A DNA stretch of 64,000 nt. Source: Myxococcales bacterium (GTDB taxonomy: Bacteria > Myxococcota_A > Polyangia > Palsa-1104 > JAEUJZ01). The notes under the pieces were generated by a model. The model was not told the DNA's origin. It saw only the letters and a program-made list of their open reading frames with translations, and did not search any database. Position 1 is the stretch's first letter. Every line of letters begins with the position of its first letter. This document shows positions 18,499 to 26,354 of the stretch, piece after piece. The position numbers and the translations under genes are program-made. The stretch spans positions 264,049-328,048 of the forward strand of contig JAEUKA010000001.1 in assembly GCA_016794465.1 (NCBI GenBank), given 5' to 3'.

Positions 18499-19827
18499 TT
18501 AAAACAGGGCATCGGCGGGCATCCAGCCTTCGTTGCCGAACAGATCGCGGACCTTGGCTTGCTTGCCTTTGCGCTCGATGACCTGGACACGGAAGTCTTT
18601 CTTCAGTCGCGGACTCTTGGCCGTCGGCGCGGCGCTGTCCCCGCTGCTGAGCGGCACCTCGTCGACACGGACCCGCGAGTTGTATTTGGTGCGCAGCATT
18701 TCCTGGTTCTGGGCCTGTTTTTCGGCAATCAGGTTGGTCGACACCTGCTGCATCGAGTACGCCGCGTTCAGCTCTCCAGACTTGACGTCATCGACGCTCA
18801 CTCCCTTTTTGGCCAGGTCTGAGATCTGCTGCTCTGACAGGCCCGCGCCTTTGGCAAAGCTTGAGCCCTTCTGCTTTTCGCTATCAGCCACCAGCTTCGA
18901 CTGCTGCAAAAAGAAGTGACTGGTCATGTGCAGGACTTTGCCCTGCTGGTGATGAAACGCGACCACCACCGCACCGTCGCCGTACTTGGTCTGCATCTCT
19001 TGCGATGACATCAGCACGCGGACCTGCTTGGGGTCTTTGACATGGATCGGATACGACGAGCCTTCGAGCCACCAGCGGGGATGGTCGCGCATCACCTTGA
19101 CGTGGCGCAGCAGCGGCTCTTTGTCGTCGTGAACCTGCACCGAGACAACATCGTTTGGCGTCGTCCGTCCGTTGTGACCAATCGTGCCCGGGAACGCTTT
19201 TTCGACCGTGCGTAGCGCCCAGTCCGTCGACACCAAGTAACCGCCTCGGGCCACAAAGTCGCGCAGCTTCTTGACCCCAGCCTCCGAGACATTGCCCGGA
19301 CAGTTGAGCATCACCGTCTGCGTCGACATAAGCTCCATCTGATCGAGCAAGCTCGGCGGCACCACCACGTGCTTGATCTGCACCGCCCGCAGGACATCTT
19401 GGACGCGATCGTAGACACCCGACAGCACCACCACGTCGGCGCCGGCGGCTTCGCGGATCAGCTTGAAGTCGGTCGGTCGCGTCTCTTCCATGCGGCGCTG
19501 GAGGATCTCGGCGGCGACGCGGTTGGCCTTGCGCATCTCGGTGGTTCCGAGCGCTCCATCGACGGTGGCATCGGAAAACTCAAAGCTCGCGGAAGCGGTC
19601 TTGTTCATTCCTACTTTGGCGGGACTTGCGGCTGGGGCGTTCGGTGCGGACGCGGCAGGCGGGGCGGGCGGGGCCATCTGGCGGAGCTTGTCTTCCCAGG
19701 CTTTTTGTTCGGCGGTTGGAGCATCGCCGGCGGAGGCGGGACAGGCGGCCAAGAGCCAGGCAGCAGGCAGGGCGGCAAGCAGGAAGGAACGGCCAAAACG
19801 GACAGCACGAGTCGATCGGTTGAGCAC
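18499..19827 (-). CDS. lipoprotein with GATase1-like core and SH3-like C-terminus
   Basis: A 442-residue protein read from a GTG at 19827, which has an excellent GGAGG six bases upstream; the longer open frame before it is antisense to a nuclease gene. The N-terminus is a lipoprotein signal ending in LLAAC (Cys29). Residues of about 120-260 resemble the class I glutamine-amidotransferase/ThuA-like fold found in DUF4159-type proteins (DFVARGGYLVSTDWALR), but no catalytic Cys is evident there. The last 50 residues look like a small SH3 domain (FRVQVIERKGK, GNEGWMPADALF). Function unknown. The 209-bp gap after its stop (18290-18498) shows no feature. Confidence 0.75.
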   Translation of the reverse strand: MLNRSTRAVRFGRSFLLAALPAAWLLAACPASAGDAPTAEQKAWEDKLRQMAPPAPPAASAPNAPAASPAKVGMNKTASASFEFSDATVDGALGTTEMRKANRVAAEILQRRMEETRPTDFKLIREAAGADVVVLSGVYDRVQDVLRAVQIKHVVVPPSLLDQMELMSTQTVMLNCPGNVSEAGVKKLRDFVARGGYLVSTDWALRTVEKAFPGTIGHNGRTTPNDVVSVQVHDDKEPLLRHVKVMRDHPRWWLEGSSYPIHVKDPKQVRVLMSSQEMQTKYGDGAVVVAFHHQQGKVLHMTSHFFLQQSKLVADSEKQKGSSFAKGAGLSEQQISDLAKKGVSVDDVKSGELNAAYSMQQVSTNLIAEKQAQNQEMLRTKYNSRVRVDEVPLSSGDSAAPTAKSPRLKKDFRVQVIERKGKQAKVRDLFGNEGWMPADALF

Positions 19828-19911
19828 AGCAGACCTCCAAGAGTGAGCGATGCCGGCTACAACGCGGCTTGGTAGACATCGATCTGGGCTGCGCGGAAGC
19901 CGTCCGAGCCG

Positions 19912-19942
19912 TTGACAGTGCGGCGAAGTTGTGGCGTAAACT
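19912..19942 (+). promoter_or_regulatory. candidate sigma-70 promoter for the exonuclease gene
   Basis: Consensus TTGACA at 19912-19917 and TAAACT at 19937-19942 with a 19-bp spacer (or GTAAAC with 18). The predicted start site lies within a few bases of the ATG at 19952, so the transcript may be leaderless. Confidence 0.35.
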
Positions 19943-19951
19943 GCCCGACTG

Positions 19952-20776
19952 ATGCAGACCATCGGCGGCGGACTCCTCGACGAGAAAGTGACCGACTGGC
20001 CGGGCGTGGTACTCGATACCGAAACCACCGGGGTCACCGTCGCTACCGACCGCATCGTCGAGCTGGGCGCCGTCTTCTGCGAGCGTGGCGTCATTGTCGA
20101 TGTCCGCAAGATGCGACTCGATCCGCAGGTGCCGATTCCTGCCGAAGCCAGCCTGGTCCACGGCATTCGCGACGAGCACGTCCGAGGCAAGCCGACTTTC
20201 GCCCAGGTTGCCGAGCGCTTCCTTTGTTACCTAACCGGCCAGACCCGTGGCGGGGTGACACCGTGGCTGTGCGGCTACAACGCTGCCGAGTTCGATGTCC
20301 CGCTCCTCAACTTCGAGCTTGCGCGCGCCGGCCTGACCACACGGCTTGTGGCGGATCAGATCATCGATCCGATTACTTTTGTGCGCTGGCACCTGCGCCA
20401 CCTGCGCAGTCGCTCGCTCAAGAGCGCGTGTGAGCACTTCGGGGTGCCGCTGCAGAACGCTCACTCCGCGCTTGCCGATGCGCAGGCGACGTTCGGGCTG
20501 CTGCTGGCGATGATCGAGCGAAGCTACATGCCGGTTCGCATCCGCGACATCCTCAGCGAGCAAGCCCGACTCGCCAAGATCATGAAGGAAGAGTGGGACC
20601 GCTGGTCGTACTGGCTGTATCGAGATCGCGAAGATGGCTCGCTCCGCTTTGGCGCCGGTTCCCACTGCGGTGAGCCCGTAAGCGAGGTCAGCAGCGACTA
20701 CATCGAGAGCCTGCTGCGCAAGGTTCCCGATCTGCCGGAGGACGTTCGGACCACCCTGCGCTCGCTTGCCGCGTAG
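19952..20776 (+). CDS. DEDDh-family 3'-5' exonuclease (DnaQ-like)
   Basis: A 274-residue protein with an exonuclease domain at about 25-195. Visible catalytic motifs: VVLDTETTG (Asp and Glu of ExoI), CGYNAAEFDVPLL (Asp of ExoII) and NAHSALADAQAT (His and Asp of ExoIII, the DEDDh type). Such proteins proofread DNA synthesis or trim DNA or RNA; this one is separate from any polymerase gene, so its partner is unknown. The last 80 residues contain a predicted beta region (LRFGAGSHCGEPV) typical of extended DnaQ-like proteins. No Shine-Dalgarno is seen before the ATG and a promoter-like sequence ends about 10 bases upstream. Confidence 0.88.
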   Translation: MQTIGGGLLDEKVTDWPGVVLDTETTGVTVATDRIVELGAVFCERGVIVDVRKMRLDPQVPIPAEASLVHGIRDEHVRGKPTFAQVAERFLCYLTGQTRGGVTPWLCGYNAAEFDVPLLNFELARAGLTTRLVADQIIDPITFVRWHLRHLRSRSLKSACEHFGVPLQNAHSALADAQATFGLLLAMIERSYMPVRIRDILSEQARLAKIMKEEWDRWSYWLYRDREDGSLRFGAGSHCGEPVSEVSSDYIESLLRKVPDLPEDVRTTLRSLAA

Positions 20777-20889
20777 TTTCATGTACTGAAACAGGCTCAA
20801 CCGGATTATAGTGTGGGAGAGTTAGGCATCCGTCGAGTCACCCGACCAATTGTGTATCTCCGGTGCCGCAGCCGCTTTTCGAGGTGTCC

Positions 20890-22353
20890 ATGTCCGCGCA
20901 GCAGAGCATTCCCTGGGAGCAACAGGCCTTGCACATCGCCATCGACACCCTGCAAGAGGCCTTGCCGGGCAAGCCCAAGGATCAGCAGCAAGCCCTGCAC
21001 ATGAGCCTGATGACGCTGCGCGGCTACTTGGCGATGCAGAACTCAGTCGATGAGGATCTGCCGCTGCCGCCGCTGCCGTCTCCGTCGGATAGCTCGCGGA
21101 CCAGCAAGTTCAAGCAGCTGCTCAGTGAGCGGCGCACGATGGCGGGGCTGTCGCAGGTGCGACTGGCCGAGCTGGCCGGGCTGCCCGAGTCGGCGATTGC
21201 CAACATCGAGTCAGGACGGGCGCTGCCCACCCAGCTGGCGCTGCTCCACTTGCTGTCGGTGCCAGAGCTGAAGTTGGAGGTGTCGGACCTGCCGTGGGAA
21301 GTCGCGGAGGCTGATACGAACTTTGCGCTCAACTGCTGGCTCGCGCCGGGGTTCGACCCGGTCAAGATGATCAAAGAGCTGTCGATGCAGGTCAACAGCT
21401 TCGGGGGTCACATCGAGCAGGGCTATCTGTATATGGACCCGATGAGCGCGGCCGACTGGTGCGCGATTGCCGATCTCAAAGACTACGACGAGATGCAGTC
21501 GAGCATGCAGCTGGACCGTGCGGCCGGCGTGATCCTGGAGCAGTGCGGGAAGATGGGCCTCGACGTGGTGGCGCTCGGACCGGGGAGTGCCCGCAATGAG
21601 GTGCGGCTCGTCGAGCAGCTGCTGGCACAAGGCGGTCACGGCGATGTTCGACTGTATCTGCTCGACATCAGTCAGCCGCTGCTGTCGGTGGCTTATCGGC
21701 ATGCCGCCGAGACGCTGGCCGACCGAGGCGGGGTGGTGTTCGCGATCCAGGGCAACTTTCATCACCTGCCGCGCTACGGACAGCTGCTCTATTCGCCACA
21801 GCGGGCGCATCGGCGACGGCTCGTGACCATGCTCGGGCACACGTTTAGTAACCTTGAAAACGAGCTGCGCTTCGTCCGCAACAGCCTGGTCGGGTTTGGC
21901 GCTGGGGATCTGCTGCTGCTCGACATTCGGCTTGCCTATGCTTCGACCGACCGACCCGCCGAGGAGATCATCGAAAAAGATCCCGGGCTGCTGAAGTCTC
22001 GGCGAGGGGTGAACTCGGCGCTGCGGCAGCGCTGGGATGAGTTCCTGGCCGGTCCGATCCGTCGCTACGCCAATGTCCAGACCGAGATCGAGGTCCAGCG
22101 CGTGCTCGATCTGTCCTGTCCGATTCCGGGTAGCTATGCCGTCGATGCCCGCGCTCGGGTGCGGCTGCCTTCAGGCGAGGAGCGCGAGTTCTCGGTGTAC
22201 TATAGCCGTCGCTATGACCCCACCAAGCTGCAAGCGGCGCTCTCTCGCGAGGGCTGGGAGACAGTGGCCCACTGGGCCTACGGAGGCGACCAAAACCCCT
22301 GCATGCTGTTTCTGCTGCGTAAGTCTGGACCGGCCCTGCGGCTCGTCGAGTAA
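20890..22353 (+). CDS. XRE-type HTH fused to an EgtD-like SAM methyltransferase
   Basis: A 487-residue protein. Residues of about 75-140 are an XRE/Cro-type helix-turn-helix (LLSERRTMAGLSQ, RLAELAGLPESAIANIESGR). Residues of about 210-400 resemble the histidine-specific methyltransferase fold of EgtD: a SAM loop (VVALGPGSARNE), YLLDISQPLL, and MLGHTFSNLENE followed by LLLLDIRL. EgtD makes trimethylhistidine for ergothioneine, but the active-site Tyr and Asn cannot be confirmed by eye, so the substrate is open. The fusion suggests a DNA-bound sensor that borrows a methyltransferase fold. The ATG at 20890 follows GAGG by five bases. Confidence 0.72.
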   Translation: MSAQQSIPWEQQALHIAIDTLQEALPGKPKDQQQALHMSLMTLRGYLAMQNSVDEDLPLPPLPSPSDSSRTSKFKQLLSERRTMAGLSQVRLAELAGLPESAIANIESGRALPTQLALLHLLSVPELKLEVSDLPWEVAEADTNFALNCWLAPGFDPVKMIKELSMQVNSFGGHIEQGYLYMDPMSAADWCAIADLKDYDEMQSSMQLDRAAGVILEQCGKMGLDVVALGPGSARNEVRLVEQLLAQGGHGDVRLYLLDISQPLLSVAYRHAAETLADRGGVVFAIQGNFHHLPRYGQLLYSPQRAHRRRLVTMLGHTFSNLENELRFVRNSLVGFGAGDLLLLDIRLAYASTDRPAEEIIEKDPGLLKSRRGVNSALRQRWDEFLAGPIRRYANVQTEIEVQRVLDLSCPIPGSYAVDARARVRLPSGEEREFSVYYSRRYDPTKLQAALSREGWETVAHWAYGGDQNPCMLFLLRKSGPALRLVE

Positions 22354-22360
22354 GCCCAAG

Positions 22361-22966
22361 TTGGCCCGAGCTTCGCGCGTCTTTGCCGTCGTTGTGCTCC
22401 TCGCAGGGCTGTTCATCGCGCCTGCTCGCGTCAGCGCTGGACCGGCCAGTAACTGGTTCGTCGAGCACCTGGCACTCGATGTCGCCGCCGTCACCGCCTG
22501 GCGTGTCGCGTGGGCTGACGAGCGCAATCCGGGCTTCAACATGATAGGCGGCGGTGGCGAGCTGTACTTTGGCCTCGAGTTCGACAGCGGCGTTGGCTTT
22601 CTACTCGGCTCCCGCGCGGTCTTCGGCCCCAACCGCAGCGTCGTCGACGGTCCACTTTACGGCGATGTCTCCGGTCAGGCGCTGCTCTTGTTTCGTGTCA
22701 CCGATTGGGTTCGAGTGGCGGCTGGTGCGTCTGGAGGCAGGCTGTGGCAGTGCTGCGGCAACCAAGCCGGGGATGCGCGGACCGACGCGGCGATCCTCGG
22801 TGGACTGCTGCGGATTGGCGTCGACTACTATCCCCGTCAGTCGAACGTGCTCAAAGCGCTGTCACTGTGGCTGCGGATCGACATCGACGGACATCCGGGG
22901 GGCAGTCAGTCGCTCCTACCGAGCACCAGCCTGAGCGTGGCGGGAAGCTTCGGGATTCGCATCTAA
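22361..22966 (+). CDS. exported, probably beta-rich outer-membrane-type protein
   Basis: About 201 residues read from a TTG at 22361, the first in-frame start downstream of the methyltransferase stop; the frame is open further back but there it lies antiparallel within the previous gene. The N-terminus is a signal peptide (VFAVVVLLAGLFIAPARVSAG). The mature part alternates hydrophobic and polar residues with many Gly and aromatics (GGGGELYFGLEF, GVGFLLGSRAVFG) and ends in a C-terminal strand FGIRI, as in small outer-membrane barrels. The start codon is uncertain. It lies 7 bp after the previous gene, so they are probably co-transcribed. Confidence 0.6.
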   Translation: MARASRVFAVVVLLAGLFIAPARVSAGPASNWFVEHLALDVAAVTAWRVAWADERNPGFNMIGGGGELYFGLEFDSGVGFLLGSRAVFGPNRSVVDGPLYGDVSGQALLLFRVTDWVRVAAGASGGRLWQCCGNQAGDARTDAAILGGLLRIGVDYYPRQSNVLKALSLWLRIDIDGHPGGSQSLLPSTSLSVAGSFGIRI

Positions 22967-22985
22967 CTGCTGAGGCTGACGCAGC

Positions 22986-23459
22986 TTACGGCGACGGTTC
23001 TTCGAGCAAGGCCAGCAGCGCCGCCAGCTCGGATCGCAGATAATGCACAGCGTCGTCAGGCAGGGCGGCGGGGACTCTTACTGCGGCAAGCTCCGTCGGT
23101 GGACGCGATCGCGCTCGGGTGACCAAAGTCAGCGGCGCAGAGACGGGCTGCAGCGCATGTTTCGACTGGGCACCAAGTCCCCGGCGACGACCTTTGGCAG
23201 CGGCTTCCGGGACAACGACGGCTTCCGGGACAACGATGGCTTGGGTGGGTTCAGGCGGAGCCGCAGCCGGGATCGGTGGAGCAACCGGTGCCGTTGCGGC
23301 TGGAGTCGTGGCTTTCTCGACCGAACGTGACTTTGCAGACCGCTTTCGTGGCTGCTTCGCGGGAGCCGCTTCTGTCGCAGCCTTGCCTTTCGACGCAGCG
23401 CGCCGGCCAGTCGATGGAGATGTCTTGGCGGACGCAGCGGCCCGCAGCTTGGCAGTCAT
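22986..23459 (-). CDS. Ala/Pro/Lys-rich protein of unknown function
   Basis: A 157-residue low-complexity basic protein. The first half is rich in Lys, Arg, Ala and Ser (KQPRKRSAKSRS) like histone H1-type tails; the middle is Pro/Ala-rich with a direct repeat of 18 bp (23202-23237) encoding VVPEA-type units. The last 40 residues form one acidic helix. It lies just downstream of the IHF gene on the same strand, which fits a nucleoid role, but composition alone is the evidence. It could be spurious. Confidence 0.5.
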   Translation of the reverse strand: MTAKLRAAASAKTSPSTGRRAASKGKAATEAAPAKQPRKRSAKSRSVEKATTPAATAPVAPPIPAAAPPEPTQAIVVPEAVVVPEAAAKGRRRGLGAQSKHALQPVSAPLTLVTRARSRPPTELAAVRVPAALPDDAVHYLRSELAALLALLEEPSP

Positions 23460-23504
23460 GAAGCAGAGAGCACAGACCGCCCCAGGCCCGTCCCTGGTCT
23501 GCGG

Positions 23505-23801
23505 TCAGCCGTTGAGAGCGTTTTTCAGGACCTGACTCGGCTTAAAGGTCAGGACTCGTCGCGCCGAGATGGTGATCTCGTCACCGGTCTGCGGGTTACG
23601 ACCGATACGGGCATTTTTATCGCGGACTACCAAATTTCCAAAGCCCGAAAGTTTGATTTTCTCGCCCCGGGCCAGCGTGTCCTTGATGATGTCGAACACA
23701 GCCTCGACAATCTGAGAGGCATCCTTCTTCGAGAAGCCTCCGACGCGCTCATACACATTCTCGATGATGTCAGCCTTGGTCATCGTACGGCGTTCTTGCA
23801 T
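23505..23801 (-). CDS. ihfA: integration host factor alpha-type DNA-bending protein
   Basis: A 98-residue HU/IHF-family protein. It has the dimer-forming helices (TKADIIENVYERVGGFSK), LSGFGNLVVRDKNARIGRNP, then the DNA-intercalating arm with the IHF-type GRNPQTG and the terminal ISARRVLTFKPS. The pattern is nearer IhfA than HU. IHF bends DNA at promoters and recombination sites. The ATG at 23801 follows GGGTGA; a second ATG at 23783 gives the usual MTKAD start and is also possible. A good minus-strand promoter lies about 190 bp upstream. The Ala/Pro/Lys-rich gene follows 45 bp downstream. Confidence 0.93.
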   Translation of the reverse strand: MQERRTMTKADIIENVYERVGGFSKKDASQIVEAVFDIIKDTLARGEKIKLSGFGNLVVRDKNARIGRNPQTGDEITISARRVLTFKPSQVLKNALNG

Positions 23802-23994
23802 CGCTCACCCCACCTGTCTGGGTAGAAAGCCTTGCTGATATCCGACCGGATAGACCCCTTCTATCCAGCCTGCGATTGCCCCCTTACAACCCGCTCGCCG
23901 AGCCTCTCTGGGCCACCGAACGGGGAAGCTTCATCACGGCGTGCGGCAGCGTCACTCTGCGGCCCGGCCCCTGTCGACGAAGCTTCGAGGGATC

Positions 23995-24023
23995 ACTCTA
24001 CCGACGGGGGACGACGATGTCAA
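23995..24023 (-). promoter_or_regulatory. candidate sigma-70 promoter for ihfA
   Basis: On the minus strand a perfect TTGACA (24018-24023), a 17-bp spacer and TAGAGT (23995-24000). The start site would be near 23988, giving a leader of about 190 bases before ihfA. The rest of the 337-bp gap (23802-24138) holds two GAAGCTTC palindromes near 23930 and 23980 and no convincing gene. Confidence 0.5.
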
Positions 24024-24138
24024 AGCAATTGTTGGAGAAATCTGTACGCCACGATACAAATCGGACCGATGCTTTCGCGAGTGGTACAGCGTGGGGAATC
24101 GGCGCACAAAATGGCTTGTAATCCGCGACAGGGTGCGC

Positions 24139-25284
24139 ATGATGACGCCCGAGGAGTTTTCACTGAACATGGCCAAGTCACGCACCCCGGGCGAGCCCCC
24201 TAACACCCCGCCGAACGGGCATCGTCCGAACGGCAACAAGAACCAGGCGGCTCCGAATCCACCGAAGGGCAGCGTCGAGAAATTTTATGCCGAGCTGGAT
24301 CGCTGCTGGGAGGCCATGGACAGTGGCGATATCGACGAGGCCAAGCGGCGGGCGCTCAAGCTGCTGCGTACCGACGGTGACTCACCAGAGCTGTATACCC
24401 TACTCGGCATGATTGCGACCGGCGAGGGTGAGACGGAGCAGGCCCTTTCGCACTACCAGCACGCCATCGAGATCGATCCCAACTACGTCGAGCCGATGCT
24501 GTGTGCGGCCGAGCTGTACCTGTGGGACATTGAGGACTTCGACAAAGCGGTGGAGCTGTGCGAGCAAGCCCTCGATCACGCCGAGGAGGAAGAGGAGTTC
24601 GTCGAGGCGCTCCTGCTCAAGGCTGAGGGTGAGGCCCTGCTTGGCAAGGAGACTGCAGCGTACGCGTCGCTGTCCGAGCTGCCCGACATTCTCCTCGCTG
24701 ATCACAGCTATCACGTGCGTGCGGGACGGCTGCTCCTCGACCTGGGCTATCCCGACGACGCAGAGTCGCATTTTCAGCGGGCTCTGGAGCTGGAGCCGGC
24801 AGATCCCGACTCGCTTCACGGACTGGGCCTGTGTGCGAGTGCGCGCGGCGATCGCAAGGGCATGACCAGCTTCTTTCAAAAAGTGCGGGCGGCGGATCTG
24901 CAGCTACCGACGCCACCGTGGGGAATCTCGACCGAGGAGTTTTCGCAGCTGGTGGCCGACTCCGTCGACAGGCTACCGGAGCCGATTCGCAAGCTGATCG
25001 CCAACGTCCCGGTCATTGCTACCGACTATCCGTCGTATGAGCTGGTCGCGGACGGTACCGATCCGCGAGTTCTCGGCCTGTTTACGGGCATTCCGCACGG
25101 TGATAAACCCACCGTCGGTGGCGTACCGCACCTCGATACGATTCAGCTGTTCCAGCGCAACCTCGAGCGGGTCACGATGGGCCGCGAGGAGCTGGAGCAT
25201 GAGATCGAGATCACCTTGGTCCATGAAGCGGGCCATTTCTTCGGCCTCTCCGACGAGCAGCTAGAGTCGATTGGCTTCGGCTGA
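24139..25284 (+). CDS. TPR protein with C-terminal zincin-like metallopeptidase domain
   Basis: A 381-residue protein. After a Pro/Asn-rich N-terminal tail come about five TPR-like units (residues 50-245; e.g. ALSHYQHAIEIDPNYVEP, ESHFQRALELEPADP). The last 120 residues match the small zincin family (DUF1025/Zincin_1): FTGIPHGDKP, IQLFQRNLERVT, and a clear HExxH in LVHEAGHFFGLSDEQL near the C-terminus. These are presumed zinc peptidases of unknown substrate; the TPRs would bind it. ATG 24139 is chosen after AGGGTGCGC; the ATG at 24169 is an alternative. A hairpin lies after the stop. Confidence 0.83.
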   Translation: MMTPEEFSLNMAKSRTPGEPPNTPPNGHRPNGNKNQAAPNPPKGSVEKFYAELDRCWEAMDSGDIDEAKRRALKLLRTDGDSPELYTLLGMIATGEGETEQALSHYQHAIEIDPNYVEPMLCAAELYLWDIEDFDKAVELCEQALDHAEEEEEFVEALLLKAEGEALLGKETAAYASLSELPDILLADHSYHVRAGRLLLDLGYPDDAESHFQRALELEPADPDSLHGLGLCASARGDRKGMTSFFQKVRAADLQLPTPPWGISTEEFSQLVADSVDRLPEPIRKLIANVPVIATDYPSYELVADGTDPRVLGLFTGIPHGDKPTVGGVPHLDTIQLFQRNLERVTMGREELEHEIEITLVHEAGHFFGLSDEQLESIGFG

Positions 25285-25310
25285 GGCTGGCTCTGCGGCG
25301 AAACGTGAAT

Positions 25311-25331
25311 CTGCGAGGGGCTGCCTCGCAG
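25311..25331. terminator. CTGCGAGG/CCTCGCAG hairpin
   Basis: A perfect 8-bp stem with a 5-base loop lies 27 bp after the metallopeptidase stop and 80 bp before the NYN gene. No T-run follows, so it is at best a factor-dependent or weak terminator. Confidence 0.4.
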
Positions 25332-25412
25332 CGGTGAAAGCGTCGCAAGCGGTCAGGGCACCGTCGATTTTGCTGGGAACCTAGACTCTCTTTTTTGGTA
25401 GGATGCGCGGCG

Positions 25413-26354
25413 ATGAAAGTTGCACTGTTTTTCGACGGAAAGAACTTCTATTCAGGTTGGCGTGAGCGGGCTGGTCGTCAGCCGCTCGATTTTACGGCGC
25501 TGTCGCGCTGGCTGGTTCGCCGAGTGGGCGGCAGCGTGCTGTGGGGCGCGTATTACTACACCGGGATTGAGACGGGAAATCCCGTTGCTGGCTCGGGGCA
25601 GGCGGCGCTCACCAGCTTTCTCGACAACCTCGAGATGCTGCCGGGCTACTTTGTGCAGCGCTTCAGTCGGCGCACGAAGAGCTACCACTGCCGAGAGTGC
25701 CAAGCGGAAAACTATTACACCCAGGAAAACGAAGTCGATACGACGATGGTGGCGGACATGCTTCGCCTCGCTGCGGTCGGAGCCTTCGACATCCTGGTGC
25801 TGATGTCGGGTGATGCCGATCATGCTCCCGCCGTCGAAGGCGTGCGAGCGCTCGGTCGGCAGGCGTATGTCGCCACGTGGGGTGGAATCGGCCTGTCTCG
25901 GCGGATTCGTCGGGCAGCGTTCGATCACATCGATCTGTGTGACTCGCTGGTCGAGTGTGGGCGCCAGTGGCCGACGGGTGAGGGCGATGAGAACGGCGCG
26001 CCAATCATCATCTCGGGGACGACCCAGGTGACGCAGACGGAAGAACCGGGCTCGCCGTCGCAGCCGCTGGTCACTGATGGCGAAGAGCAGGCCGCGACGA
26101 TTCTGCTCGATGAAGTGCGACGAGCCGAGAGCAAGTTCCCGCTTGGCTACGTTGGGGTGAACTTTTTTGTGACGCGCTGGCAGGCCAGTCAGCTCGATCC
26201 AGATCCCGATGTGCGGCGACGGCTTATTGACAAGCTGGTCCGTGAAGAGCGCATCGAGCTGTACACGACCGAGGACGGGACCAAGGCCATGCGGGTGCGG
26301 CGGGCTTCGTCGCAGTCTCCTCGGGACCAGGAACGCAATGGCGCGGACATTTGA
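25413..26354 (+). CDS. NYN-domain (PIN-like) RNase with C-terminal winged helix
   Basis: A 313-residue protein of the NYN/LabA-like (DUF88) family, PIN-fold metal-dependent RNases. Seen: FFDGKNFYSGW (first Asp and Asn), KEVDTTMVADMLR-type EVDTTMVADM, and VLMSGDADHAPAV (SGD), plus a Cys-rich segment at about 90-100. The last 70 residues resemble a winged helix (GYVGVNFFVTRW, EERIELYTTEDG). It starts at an ATG after AGGATG and overlaps hisS by 17 bp, so the two are co-translated. Confidence 0.85.
   Translation: MKVALFFDGKNFYSGWRERAGRQPLDFTALSRWLVRRVGGSVLWGAYYYTGIETGNPVAGSGQAALTSFLDNLEMLPGYFVQRFSRRTKSYHCRECQAENYYTQENEVDTTMVADMLRLAAVGAFDILVLMSGDADHAPAVEGVRALGRQAYVATWGGIGLSRRIRRAAFDHIDLCDSLVECGRQWPTGEGDENGAPIIISGTTQVTQTEEPGSPSQPLVTDGEEQAATILLDEVRRAESKFPLGYVGVNFFVTRWQASQLDPDPDVRRRLIDKLVREERIELYTTEDGTKAMRVRRASSQSPRDQERNGADI

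Noticed and set aside
19828..20190. extended N-terminus of the lipoprotein gene
   Set aside because: It overlaps the exonuclease gene; the GTG at 19827 has an ideal ribosome-binding site and lipobox.
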